A stretch of 45,345 nt of DNA, from NCBI GenBank assembly GCA_003052455.1, contig QAPD01000049.1, positions 1 through 45,345 of the forward strand, in the 5' to 3' direction. The notes beneath the pieces are model-generated. The model saw only the letters and a program-made list of their open reading frames with translations, had not been told where the DNA came from and searched no databases. The translations under genes and the position numbers were made by a program. The stretch is from Sphaerisporangium cinnabarinum. GTDB lineage: Bacteria; Actinomycetota; Actinomycetes; Actinomycetales; Cellulomonadaceae. Within the stretch, counting starts at the first letter, position 1; each line of letters opens with the position of its first letter. Below are positions 16,604 to 24,344 of this stretch, piece by piece.

Positions 16604-19333
16604 TCAGGGGTCCGCGCGGCGACGCCGCACGCCCAGCAGCACCCCGCCCAGGACCAGCGCGACGAGCGCCACGGCGAGCAGCGCCGCGACGGAGGAGCCC
16701 GTCGTGGCGAGGCCGTCGTCGGGGGCCGCGGCGGGGGCCGACGGTCCGTCGCCCCCGGGCGCGCCCGGCGTCGACCCGTCGGTGGGCGGGGTCGGAGGAC
16801 CGGTCGGGGTCGGCGGGTCGGTCGGCGTCGGGGTCGAGGTGTCGAGGACGGTGTTCGTCACGGTGCAGACCGCGTCGGCCCCGTCGTCGACCCGGATCGT
16901 CGCGCCGTCGACGAGCTCGGCCCCGTCGCACGCCCATCCGACCTGGTCGTAGTCCCAGGCGCTGTCGGACTCGGACAGGCGGTACGTGCCCGCGGCGACG
17001 GGCACGGCCGTCACGTCGGGGCTGCCGTCGTGGCCGGAGAGGGGCGTGGGCCCGACGGCGGTGAGCTCCCAGTCGTCGGCGGGTGCCACGTCGTCGACCA
17101 CGTCCTTGTGGAGGGTGAGCGTGCCCGCGAGCCAGTGGTTCGTCACCGTGCACACGACGTCCGCCCCGGGCGGCACGATCACGGTCGACCCGGCGACGCG
17201 AGCCCCCTCGCACTGCCAGCCGAGCGCCGTCCAGCCGTCCGGGCCGCCGCTCTCCGCGAGCACGTAGCGCCCGGCCCCGACGCCCAGGTGCGAGACGTCG
17301 GCGCTCCCGCTCGGGCCCGAGGCCGCGAGCCCCGCACCCTCCGCGGACAGGGTCCAGTCGGTGACGTCGACCTCGCCGGTGAAGCCGCGGTCGTCGAGCG
17401 CCTTGACGAGCGTGAGGTGCGGGAGCCGCGCGACGTTCGTCACCGTGCACGTGGCGACGCCGCCGCGCGGCAGCGAGACCGTCGAGCCGGTGAGCGTCGC
17501 GTCGCCCGTGCACGTCCAGCCCGCGCTGTCGTAGCCGCTGAACCCGCCCGTCTCCGCGAGGTCGTAGTCGCCCGCGGGCACGTACCGGCTCGTCGTCGCG
17601 GGCGTGCCGCTCGCGCCCTCGACGACGACGACGCCCCCGGCGCTCGTCGCGGTCAGCGTCCACGCGGCCGGGTCCGCGGACCCGCCCTCCACGTCCTTGA
17701 CGAGCGTCAGCGTCGCGCCGACGTAGGTGTTCGTCACGCGGCAGACCACGTCGTCGTCGGGCGCGATCGTGACGACGGACCCGGACTGCCCCGTCGCCCC
17801 GTCGCACGCCCACTCGCCCGCCTCGTGGTCGGCCTGCTCCGTGAGCTCGGCGAGCGCGTGGTCGCCGGCGCCGACGTGCACGTGCGACACCTCGACCCCG
17901 CCGGAGCGACCGCTGATCGTCCCCGTCCCGCCGTCGGGCTGCGGCCCCGTCGCGGCGAGCTCCCAGTCGGCGGGCTGGGTCGGCCCGCCGGTGAGCTCCT
18001 TGACGAGCGTGAGGTGCGGCAGGACGACGGCGTTCGTCACGGTGCACACGACCGTCGCGCCGGGTGCCACGGTGACGACCGCGCCGTCCAGCGCGCCCCC
18101 GGTGCACTGCCACGGACCCGGGTCGAACCCGGTCCACCCGGCCTCGGACAGCGTGTAGCCGCCGGGCGGGACAGGCACGCCCGTGACCGCGGGCGAGCCG
18201 CTCGGCCCGGTGACCGTGGTGCCGTCACCCGCGGCGGTGAGGGTCCAGTCCGCGGGGACGGCCGTCGTCGTGCCCTCGAGCTGCTTGACGAGCGTGAGGG
18301 TGCCGCCCTGCCACGTGTTGGTCGCGGTGCACGTGACGTCCTCCTCGAGCGCGAGGGTCACGCTGCCGCTGCTCCCGTCGCCCGCCGCCGCGCCCGTGCA
18401 CGACCACGCCGCCGTGTAGCCCGCGGGGCCCTGCTCCCCCAGCGCGTACTCGCCCGGCTCGACGCCGACCGCCGTCACGGCCGGGTCGCCGGTCACCCCG
18501 GACACCTGCTCCGGCCCGTCGGCGGTGAGCGTCCAGTCGGCGACGGCGGACGGACCGCCGACGACCTCCTTGACGAGCGTGAGCCTCGGCTCCGGCGAGC
18601 CGCCCCCGCCGCCGTCGAACACGTTGCGCACGGTGCACGTGACCGACCGGCCGAGGTCGAGCGTCACGACGTCGCCGGACAGCGGCGCGCCGTCGCACGT
18701 CCAGCCCTCGCTGCGGTAGCCGGGGGCCCCGCCCTCCTCCGAGAGCGTGTACTGCCCGACCCGCATCCGCACGTCGGTCACGGCGGCGCTGCCCGACGGA
18801 CCGGCGATCGACTCGGGTCCCTGCGCGCGCAGCGTCCAGTCCGCGGGCGACGCGACGCCGCCCACGACCTCCTTGACGAGCGTGAGCCCTGGTCGGATCG
18901 CCTCGTTGTCGACCGTGCACTGGACGGTGCCGCCGGGCGGGACGACGACCTCCGGCGTCGGGTCGAGGATGTCGTCGCCGCCACAGCTCCAGTTCTGGAA
19001 CCGGTAGCCCGGCACTCCCCCGGACTCCGAGATGCGGTACGTGCCCGCCGGGACCTCCAGCGACTGCACGCCGTTGAGGCCGTCGCCCTCGATCGTGGCG
19101 CCCGTCGCGACGTTCACCGCGTGCATCGTCCACAGCTCGCGCCGCCCCTCCGAGGCGCCGGTGTCGAGGTTCTCGATCCGCTTGAACAACGACAGGCGAC
19201 CGGTCTCGGCCTGCGCCGCGTCGGCTCGCGCACCCGTGACACCGAGCACGACGGCCACGGCGAGCACGAGCAGGGCGGCGAGGGCGGGGGCGGTCGCGCG
19301 CACGCGGGCGACGGAGCGAGGGGACGTGTGCAC
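16604..19333 (-). CDS. Sortase-anchored surface protein with eight CnaB/prealbumin-like repeats
   Basis: Cell-wall-attached surface protein of 909 residues. It has a signal peptide with a long hydrophobic core (about residues 8-38), then eight related domains of about 85-100 residues: one divergent (starting LSLFKRIENL) and seven opening LTLVK or LTLHK. Each domain ends in a C-x-V/A-x-N motif (usually CTVTN) and has a central Y/H-x-L/I-x-E motif. A Thr/Pro-rich stalk, the sorting motif LATTG, a hydrophobic helix and an RRRR tail follow. The conserved Lys, Glu and Asn match the triad that forms intramolecular isopeptide bonds in CnaB/SpaA-type pilin domains. Each domain also carries two Cys (W-x-C and the CTVTN Cys). 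GTG 19333 is preferred over GTG 19339, since AGGAG is five bases upstream of the former and only one from the latter. Divergent from cstA. Its ligand is unknown. Confidence 0.88.
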   Translation of the reverse strand: MHTSPRSVARVRATAPALAALLVLAVAVVLGVTGARADAAQAETGRLSLFKRIENLDTGASEGRRELWTMHAVNVATGATIEGDGLNGVQSLEVPAGTYRISESGGVPGYRFQNWSCGGDDILDPTPEVVVPPGGTVQCTVDNEAIRPGLTLVKEVVGGVASPADWTLRAQGPESIAGPSGSAAVTDVRMRVGQYTLSEEGGAPGYRSEGWTCDGAPLSGDVVTLDLGRSVTCTVRNVFDGGGGGSPEPRLTLVKEVVGGPSAVADWTLTADGPEQVSGVTGDPAVTAVGVEPGEYALGEQGPAGYTAAWSCTGAAAGDGSSGSVTLALEEDVTCTATNTWQGGTLTLVKQLEGTTTAVPADWTLTAAGDGTTVTGPSGSPAVTGVPVPPGGYTLSEAGWTGFDPGPWQCTGGALDGAVVTVAPGATVVCTVTNAVVLPHLTLVKELTGGPTQPADWELAATGPQPDGGTGTISGRSGGVEVSHVHVGAGDHALAELTEQADHEAGEWACDGATGQSGSVVTIAPDDDVVCRVTNTYVGATLTLVKDVEGGSADPAAWTLTATSAGGVVVVEGASGTPATTSRYVPAGDYDLAETGGFSGYDSAGWTCTGDATLTGSTVSLPRGGVATCTVTNVARLPHLTLVKALDDRGFTGEVDVTDWTLSAEGAGLAASGPSGSADVSHLGVGAGRYVLAESGGPDGWTALGWQCEGARVAGSTVIVPPGADVVCTVTNHWLAGTLTLHKDVVDDVAPADDWELTAVGPTPLSGHDGSPDVTAVPVAAGTYRLSESDSAWDYDQVGWACDGAELVDGATIRVDDGADAVCTVTNTVLDTSTPTPTDPPTPTGPPTPPTDGSTPGAPGGDGPSAPAAAPDDGLATTGSSVAALLAVALVALVLGGVLLGVRRRRADP

Positions 19334-19424
19334 GGACACTCCTGCGAGCTCGGGGCGCGGTCGTCACCGACGCTAACCCGGCCCGACCCGCGGCGCCCGG
19401 CGACCCGGACGGCCCGACGGCGCG

Positions 19425-19461
19425 CCGTTCGTCGCACACCGACCACCGTTCGTCGCACACC
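19425..19461. promoter_or_regulatory. 16-bp direct repeat at 21-bp spacing, LytTR-regulator site candidate
   Basis: CCGTTCGTCGCACACC occurs twice without mismatch (19425-19440 and 19446-19461). The 21-bp spacing places both copies on the same DNA face, as seen for LytTR regulators (E. coli BtsR and YpdB sites also repeat at 21 bp). It lies 94-130 bp before cstA. The LytTR regulator at 28077 is the natural candidate. Confidence 0.65.
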
Positions 19462-19477
19462 TCGACCGCCCGCCGCC

Positions 19478-19491
19478 GTGACGTGGATCAC
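19478..19491. promoter_or_regulatory. CRP/GlxR-type site before cstA
   Basis: GTGA-CGTGGA-TCAC has both half-sites of the CRP-family core intact. It sits between the direct repeat and the presumed -10 (TAGCCT, 19508-19513). It suggests carbon-status (cAMP) control of cstA, as in other bacteria. Confidence 0.6.
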
Positions 19492-19507
19492 GGTCCACCG
19501 CGGTTCC

Positions 19508-19513
19508 TAGCCT
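19508..19513 (+). promoter_or_regulatory. -10 element of the cstA promoter (candidate)
   Basis: TAGCCT, 47 bases before the start and downstream of the CRP-type site. No good -35 is seen, which would fit an activator-dependent promoter. Confidence 0.4.
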
Positions 19514-19554
19514 TCCGTGGTCGGACCGCAACGACGCGACCCTGGAGAGGCTCG

Positions 19555-21852
19555 ATGACGACAGACACCCGCGCGGCGCGGAACGCCGCGGACGACGACC
19601 CGGAGATCGTGCCGGACCCGTCCCTGCCCCCCACCGCGGTGCCCGAGGAGCTTCCCGGGGCACAGGCGCGCACCCGCTGGACGCCGCAGAAGATCGCCCT
19701 GTGGGCCGCGATCTCGCTGCTCGGCGGCATCGCGTGGGTCATGCTCGCGGTCGTCCGCGGCGAGACCGTGAACGCGATCTGGTTCGTGTTCGCCGCCGTG
19801 TGCACGTACCTCATCGGGTACCGCTTCTACTCCAAGGTCATCGAGCGCTACATCACGCGCCCCGACGACCGCCGCGCCACGCCCGCCGAGGCCCGCGAGG
19901 ACGGCAAGGACTACGTCCCGACCGATCGCCACGTGCTGTTCGGCCACCACTTCGCCGCGATCGCCGGGGCGGGCCCGCTCGTCGGCCCGGTGCTCGCCGC
20001 CCAGATGGGCTACCTGCCCGGCACGATCTGGATCATCGTCGGCGTCGTGCTCGCCGGCGCGGTGCAGGACTACCTCGTCCTGTTCTTCTCCATGCGCCGC
20101 GGCGGGCGGACCATCGGCCAGATGGCGCGCCAGGAGCTCGGCCGCGTGGGCGGCACCGCCGCGATCGTCGCGTCGCTGCTCATCATGATCATCATCGTCG
20201 CGATCCTCGCGCTCGTCGTCGTCAACGCGCTCGGCGAGAGCCCGTGGGGCGTGTTCTCCGTGTCGATGACGATCCCCATCGCGCTGTTCATGGGCGTGTA
20301 CCTGCGGTACATCCGGCCCGGGAAGATCACCGAGGTCTCGGTCATCGGCTTCGTCCTGCTGCTCGCCGCGATCGTCGGCGGCGGCTGGATCGCGGACACC
20401 GCCTGGGGCGCCGAGCTCTTCCACCTCGACCGCACGACCATCGCGGTCGGCGTCATCGTGTACGGCTTCGTCGCCGCCGTCCTGCCCGTGTGGCTCCTGC
20501 TCGCGCCCCGCGACTACCTCTCGACGTTCATGAAGGTCGGCGTCATCGTCGTCCTCGCGGTCGCGGTGATCGTCGTGCGGCCCGAGATCACGGTGCCCGC
20601 GATCAGCGAGTTCGCGAGCGGCGAGACGGGCCCGGTCGTGTCCGGGGCGTTGTTCCCCTTCCTCTTCGTCACGATCGCGTGCGGTGCGTTGTCCGGCTTC
20701 CACGCGCTCATCGCGTCGGGCACGACGCCGAAGCTCGTCGAGAAGGAGCGCCAGACGCGCTTCATCGGCTACGGCGGCATGCTCATGGAGTCGTTCGTCG
20801 CGATCATGGCGCTCGTCGCCGCGATCTCCATCGACCGCGGCATCTACTTCGCGATGAACTCGTCCGCCGCCGCCACGGGCGGCACGGTCGAGGGCGCGGT
20901 CGCGTTCGTCAACGGGCTCGGCCTCATGGGCGTCCACCTCACGCCGGACATGCTCACGTCCACCGCGGAGGCCGTCGGCGAGCCGTCGATCGTGTCCCGC
21001 ACGGGCGGCGCCCCGACGCTCGCGCTCGGCCTCGCGCACATCATGCAGCAGCTCGTGGGCGGCACCGCGATGATGGGCTTCTGGTACCACTTCGCCATCA
21101 TGTTCGAGGCGCTGTTCATCCTCACCGCCGTCGACGCCGGCACGCGTGTCGCGCGGTTCATGCTCCAGGACACGCTCGGCAACGTGTCGCCGAGGTTCCG
21201 CGACGTGACGTGGCGGCCGGGCGTGTGGTTGTGCACCGCGATCATGGTCGCCGGGTGGGGCAGCATCCTCTACCTCGGCGTCACCGACCCGCTCGGCGGG
21301 ATCAACACGTTCTTCCCGCTGTTCGGCATCGCGAACCAGCTCCTCGCGGCCATCGCGCTCGCCGTCGTGCTGGCGATCGTCGCCAAGCGCGGGCGCAGCT
21401 ACCAGCGCTGGCTGTGGATCGTCGCGGCGCCGCTCGCGTTCACCGCGGTCATCACGATCTGGGCGTCGATCGAGAAGATCTTCTCCCCCGTCCCCGCGGT
21501 CGGGTACTGGGCCAACCACAACGCGTTCAAGGACGCGCTCGCCGCGGGCGAGACGTCGTTCGGCACCGCCGGCTCGGTCGAGGCCATGGAGGCGGTCGTC
21601 CGCAACACGTTCGTCCAGGGCACGCTCTCGATCGTGTTCGTCGTCCTCGCGATCGTCGTCATCGTCGCGTCGGTCCTCGTGACCGCGAAGGCGCTGCGCG
21701 ACGGCGGCGGCGCCAACCACGAGGACCCGCCCGTCGCGTCCCGCCGGTTCGCCCCGGCCGACCTGTTCGCGACGAAGGCCGAGAAGGCGATCCAGAAGGA
21801 GTGGGCGGCGCTGCCGCCCGAGAAGCGCCCTGCCGCGACGGGGCACCGGTGA
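19555..21852 (+). CDS. cstA: Carbon starvation protein CstA (pyruvate/peptide transporter)
   Basis: Large membrane transporter of 765 residues from the CstA/BtsT family, whose E. coli members take up pyruvate by proton symport and were earlier linked to peptide uptake. The N-terminal 45 residues are polar. Then come about 16-18 helices with the family signatures GYRFYSKVIERYI, FGHHFAAIAGAGPLVGPVLAAQMGYLPG, GAVQDYLVLFFSMRRGGRTIGQ and CGALSGFHALIASGTTPKL. A charged C-terminal tail ends in KEWAALPPEKRP. ATG 19555 has GGAGAGG upstream. It is followed at a GTGA overlap by the YbdD-like partner, as in the cstA-ybdD and btsT-yjiX pairs. A direct repeat and a CRP-type site upstream suggest control by a LytTR regulator and carbon status. 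Confidence 0.96.
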   Translation: MTTDTRAARNAADDDPEIVPDPSLPPTAVPEELPGAQARTRWTPQKIALWAAISLLGGIAWVMLAVVRGETVNAIWFVFAAVCTYLIGYRFYSKVIERYITRPDDRRATPAEAREDGKDYVPTDRHVLFGHHFAAIAGAGPLVGPVLAAQMGYLPGTIWIIVGVVLAGAVQDYLVLFFSMRRGGRTIGQMARQELGRVGGTAAIVASLLIMIIIVAILALVVVNALGESPWGVFSVSMTIPIALFMGVYLRYIRPGKITEVSVIGFVLLLAAIVGGGWIADTAWGAELFHLDRTTIAVGVIVYGFVAAVLPVWLLLAPRDYLSTFMKVGVIVVLAVAVIVVRPEITVPAISEFASGETGPVVSGALFPFLFVTIACGALSGFHALIASGTTPKLVEKERQTRFIGYGGMLMESFVAIMALVAAISIDRGIYFAMNSSAAATGGTVEGAVAFVNGLGLMGVHLTPDMLTSTAEAVGEPSIVSRTGGAPTLALGLAHIMQQLVGGTAMMGFWYHFAIMFEALFILTAVDAGTRVARFMLQDTLGNVSPRFRDVTWRPGVWLCTAIMVAGWGSILYLGVTDPLGGINTFFPLFGIANQLLAAIALAVVLAIVAKRGRSYQRWLWIVAAPLAFTAVITIWASIEKIFSPVPAVGYWANHNAFKDALAAGETSFGTAGSVEAMEAVVRNTFVQGTLSIVFVVLAIVVIVASVLVTAKALRDGGGANHEDPPVASRRFAPADLFATKAEKAIQKEWAALPPEKRPAATGHR

Positions 21853-22115
21853 CGGTGCGGCAGGGGACGCAGGGTCCCGCCACGACGGTCCGCGCGACCG
21901 TCGTGGCGGGGCTCCGCAGTGCCGCGACCCGCGTGCACGACGGCGCGGCCCACGTCCGCTGGTACGTGCGGCAGGTGATGGGCGACGACGCGTACGCGAC
22001 CTACGCCGCGCACCAGCGCGCGGTGCACCCGGGTGGCGTCGTCATGACCGAGCGCGAGTTCTGGCGCATGCGGCACGCCGAGCAGGACGCCAACCCGGGG
22101 TCGCGCTGCTGCTGA
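21849..22115 (+). CDS. YbdD/YjiX-family small protein, partner of CstA
   Basis: Small soluble protein of 88 residues. The C-terminal half carries the family pattern: YVRQVMGDDAYATYAAHQRAVHP, then MTEREFWRMRHAEQDANPGSRCC, ending in the typical two cysteines. Members are found almost always next to cstA-type genes and are needed for transport in some species, but the mechanism is unknown. GTG 21849 overlaps the cstA stop as GTGA, indicating coupled translation. The N-terminal 30 residues are a variable Ala/Thr/Arg-rich extension. Confidence 0.93.
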   Translation: MTVRQGTQGPATTVRATVVAGLRSAATRVHDGAAHVRWYVRQVMGDDAYATYAAHQRAVHPGGVVMTEREFWRMRHAEQDANPGSRCC

Positions 22116-22120
22116 CGGCC

Positions 22121-22133
22121 TAGGCTCGGCGCC
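22121..22133 (+). promoter_or_regulatory. -10 element for a leaderless transcript
   Basis: TAGGCT (22121-22126) plus seven bases, then the GTG at 22134. Confidence 0.55.
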
Positions 22134-22595
22134 GTGCTCCGCGTCCCCGTCGACCTGCTCCTGCCGCGGGTCTCGACCGCCGACGTCCGGCGGCGCATCG
22201 CGGAGCTCCCCCGCCGCAGGCACGAGGTCCGGGTCCGCGTGCGCGACGACGTGCTCGTCGCGCGCCGCTGGGCCCCCGGCGCGCACGCGAGCGGGCACAG
22301 CGTGCTGCGCGCCCGTCTCACCGAGGAGCCCGACGGCGTCCGCATCCGGGGTGCGGTCGCCCCGAGCGGGCTGGACCTCGTCCTGGTCGCGATCTGGTTC
22401 GCCGCGGCGGGCGGGATCGCGGCGCTCGGCGCCGTCTACCAGAACGGGGTCGCGTGGCTCGTCGCGCTCCTCCCCCTCGCGTTCGGCGCCGTCTTCGCCG
22501 CCTGGCTGCCCGGGGCCGCCCGGTCCGGTCACGACGTGCTGCTGCGGGCGCTCACCGGCCTCGGCGAGGGGCCCGACCCCCACGGGCTACGGTGA
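22134..22595 (+). CDS. Hypothetical membrane protein with two helices
   Basis: A 153-residue protein I do not recognise. Residues 1-75 are soluble, basic and predicted beta-rich. Two hydrophobic helices follow (about 81-102 and 106-125), then a short polar tail. The GTG at 22134 lacks a ribosome binding site but has TAGGCT seven bases upstream, so the mRNA is probably leaderless and not part of the cstA transcript. The stop overlaps the start of the next unknown gene (GTGA), so the two are likely co-translated. The pairing of a soluble beta domain with two helices recalls small PH-like membrane proteins, but no motif supports that firmly. Confidence 0.7.
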   Translation: MLRVPVDLLLPRVSTADVRRRIAELPRRRHEVRVRVRDDVLVARRWAPGAHASGHSVLRARLTEEPDGVRIRGAVAPSGLDLVLVAIWFAAAGGIAALGAVYQNGVAWLVALLPLAFGAVFAAWLPGAARSGHDVLLRALTGLGEGPDPHGLR

Positions 22596-23119
22596 CGGGC
22601 GTGGCCCGCCCTCCCGTCCGCATCACGTCCGACCCGCCGCGGGGGACGTTCTCCGCGTGCACCCTCGTGCTCGCGACCGACCCCGGGACGGCGGCCGAGC
22701 GGGTCGCCGCCGCGTTCGGCGCGCTGCGCTGGAAGCGGCGGGCGTCCGACGTCGCGCACCGCGAGGGCGCGTCGCTGTGGGAGGTCGGGGGCGCGGCCCG
22801 CGCGTTCTTCCTCGACGACCTCGACGTGCTCCGCCTCGTCACCCCGCGCGCGGCGGCGTTCTTCTCCCACGGGCGGGCCGTCGCGACGGTCCAGCCCGAC
22901 GGCGCCGCGCACCGCACCGTCGTCACGCTCTCCCTCGTCGAGGGCCAGTCCTCCTGCCGCGAGAGCTTCGGTGCCGTCGCGCGGCACCTGCACGAGGCCG
23001 CGGTCCGCGCCGGGGCGCTCCCGCCCGACGACGTCCCGGTGTGGACGAGCGCCTACGACCTACCTGCCGGCTCTCCCGGCGACCCGCGGTCGCGCAAGCG
23101 CCTCTTCCACGGCTCCTGA
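22592..23119 (+). CDS. Hypothetical protein coupled to the preceding membrane protein
   Basis: A 175-residue soluble protein with no domain I recognise. It is alpha/beta in predicted character, with one Cys-containing stretch (EGQSSCRESFGAV). GTG 22592 gives a GTGA overlap with the upstream gene. An alternative GTG at 22601 is preceded by TACGGT and seven bases and could serve a separate leaderless transcript. The C-terminus ends in a basic RSRKRLFHGS. Codon use is like its neighbours, so it is real coding sequence, but no function can be assigned. Confidence 0.7.
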   Translation: MTGVARPPVRITSDPPRGTFSACTLVLATDPGTAAERVAAAFGALRWKRRASDVAHREGASLWEVGGAARAFFLDDLDVLRLVTPRAAAFFSHGRAVATVQPDGAAHRTVVTLSLVEGQSSCRESFGAVARHLHEAAVRAGALPPDDVPVWTSAYDLPAGSPGDPRSRKRLFHGS

Positions 23120-23160
23120 GCACCCCCAACCCGGTGGACGCGAGGGCACGCCTCATCTTT

Positions 23161-23178
23161 CGACTAGATTTCGAGTCG
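23161..23178. promoter_or_regulatory. Toxin-antitoxin operator (palindrome)
   Basis: CGACT and AGTCG flank an 8-bp centre. GACTAGA recurs at 23162-23168 and 23186-23192, the second copy overlapping the -10. This short stretch is AT-rich compared with the rest of the window. It fits autoregulation by the Phd/YefM antitoxin. Confidence 0.55.
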
Positions 23179-23188
23179 GAATAAAGAC

Positions 23189-23200
23189 TAGAATCGTGGG
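23189..23200 (+). promoter_or_regulatory. -10 element for a leaderless antitoxin transcript
   Basis: TAGAAT (23189-23194), the strongest -10 in the window, is followed by six bases and then the GTG. Confidence 0.65.
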
Positions 23201-23473
23201 GTGCAGACCTATCCCATGAGCGAAGCGAAGACCAACCTGTCCGCCCTGGTCGACGAGGTGGAGAGCACCCACCAACCGGTGACGATCACCCGTCACGGGA
23301 AGGCGGCGGCGGTGCTGATCGCGCCAGAAGACCTGGCGACGCTCATGGAGACGCTGGCATGGCTGTCCGACCCTGACCACGCGGCCGAGATGGCCGAGGC
23401 CGAGGAGGCGGTGGCGCAGGGCCGCACCCTGAGCCTCGCCGAGGTGCGCGAGCAGCTCGCCTCGCGCCGGTGA
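23201..23473 (+). CDS. Phd/YefM-family antitoxin
   Basis: A 90-residue antitoxin. Residues 1-55 have the Phd/YefM DNA-binding pattern: MSEAKTNLSALVDEV, then PVTITRHGKAAAVLIAPEDLATL. The acidic C-terminal half is the likely toxin-binding segment (DPDHAAEMAEAEEAVAQG). The GTG at 23201 sits six bases after a good -10, so the mRNA looks leaderless. The stop overlaps the toxin start as GTGA. It probably represses its own promoter through the palindrome and direct repeats just upstream and neutralises the toxin by direct binding. Confidence 0.92.
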   Translation: MQTYPMSEAKTNLSALVDEVESTHQPVTITRHGKAAAVLIAPEDLATLMETLAWLSDPDHAAEMAEAEEAVAQGRTLSLAEVREQLASRR

Positions 23474-23748
23474 CCGACGTCGACGGTCGGTGGGAGGTGC
23501 GCCTGAGCCCACCGGCCGCACGCATGCTCTACCAGCTCCCACCACGCCTGGCCGACGCCGTGATCCGCTTCTGCGACGAACCACTCGCGTCGAACCCCTA
23601 CCGGGTGACGAAAGCGCTCGGGGCCGAGCTCGCCGGCCAGCGCGCCGGGTACGTCGGGATCGGGTTCCGCGTCCTGGTCCGCATCGACGACGACCAGCGA
23701 CTGGTCACCGTGATGCGGATGGCCTACCGCGCCGACGCCTACCGGTAG
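23470..23748 (+). CDS. RelE/ParE-superfamily toxin
   Basis: A 92-residue toxin of the RelE/ParE fold, paired with the antitoxin in the same operon. It shows the family pattern: LSPPAARMLYQLPPRLADAVIRFCDEPLASNPYRVTKAL, then GYVGIGFRVLVRIDDDQRLVTVMRMAYRADAYR with basic residues and a C-terminal Tyr-Arg. RelE members cleave mRNA in the ribosomal A site, while ParE members poison gyrase; the basic C-terminus and R-V-x-x-R-I-D-D-D favour the RelE type, without proof. GTG 23470 is coupled to the antitoxin. Confidence 0.9.
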   Translation: MTDVDGRWEVRLSPPAARMLYQLPPRLADAVIRFCDEPLASNPYRVTKALGAELAGQRAGYVGIGFRVLVRIDDDQRLVTVMRMAYRADAYR

Positions 23749-23770
23749 CCCAGGACGGGCGGCACGAGAG

Positions 23771-24250
23771 TCAGCCCCGTTCCAGCCGCGCGAGCTCGAC
23801 GCCGTCGTGGTCGACGAGCACGAGCACGTCACCGTCGAGCCCGGCGCGAGAGGAGAGTGCCAGGAGGTACGGCACCGGCTCGCCCTCGCAGCCGATCTCG
23901 GTGTGCCCGCCCGAGGTGACGACCAGGCGCCCCTCGGCGCCGACGCGCCAGGTGCCGTCCGCGACGTTGCACCCGTCGGTCCCGGTCCACGTGCCGTCCT
24001 CCGCGAGCACGACGTGCGGGTCCGTCGCGTAGACGGTCTCGGGCTGCCAGCGGCCGACCAGGTCCCCCGCGGTGGCGGGCTCTGCGCCGTCGGGCAAGGG
24101 GACGGGCTCGGCGGCCGTCGTGCGCACGGGCCCGGGCGTCTCCCCGGGGCGGGCGGGCGCGTCGGCGCCCGGCCCGGCGCACGAGGCGAGGAGCGCCACG
24201 GCGAGCACCGGGAGGGCCGTCGTCCTGCACAGGGGACGTCGTCGGGTCAT
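23771..24250 (-). CDS. META-domain (HslJ-like) lipoprotein
   Basis: Predicted cell-surface lipoprotein of 159 residues. The lipobox LLASC places the lipidated Cys at residue 24. A Pro-rich spacer is followed by a META/HslJ-like domain (about 62-159) with LVGRWQPE, LAEDGTWTGTDGCNVADGTWRV and LVVTSGGHTEIGCEGE; the paired Cys in these segments may form a disulfide. Function of the family is unclear, though it is tied to envelope stress and novobiocin resistance in E. coli. ATG 24250 has CACGAT six bases upstream and no ribosome binding site. It is monocistronic and divergent from the PH-like gene at 24345. Confidence 0.85.
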   Translation of the reverse strand: MTRRRPLCRTTALPVLAVALLASCAGPGADAPARPGETPGPVRTTAAEPVPLPDGAEPATAGDLVGRWQPETVYATDPHVVLAEDGTWTGTDGCNVADGTWRVGAEGRLVVTSGGHTEIGCEGEPVPYLLALSSRAGLDGDVLVLVDHDGVELARLERG

Positions 24251-24344
24251 GTCTCGATCGTGTCGCCCGGCGGTCGAACCTTGCACCGACCGTCCGGGCG
24301 GGCCGCCCGGCGCGGGGGTGGGGTGCCGTGGGACGATGCCGCCC

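Noticed and set aside
17030-19510. An 826-codon open frame antisense to the surface protein
   Set aside because: It mirrors the repeats of the real gene, has no ribosome binding site and reads as Arg/Asp/Ala-rich filler.
19507-21846. A 779-codon open frame antisense to cstA
   Set aside because: Low-complexity charged product, while the plus strand encodes a textbook CstA.
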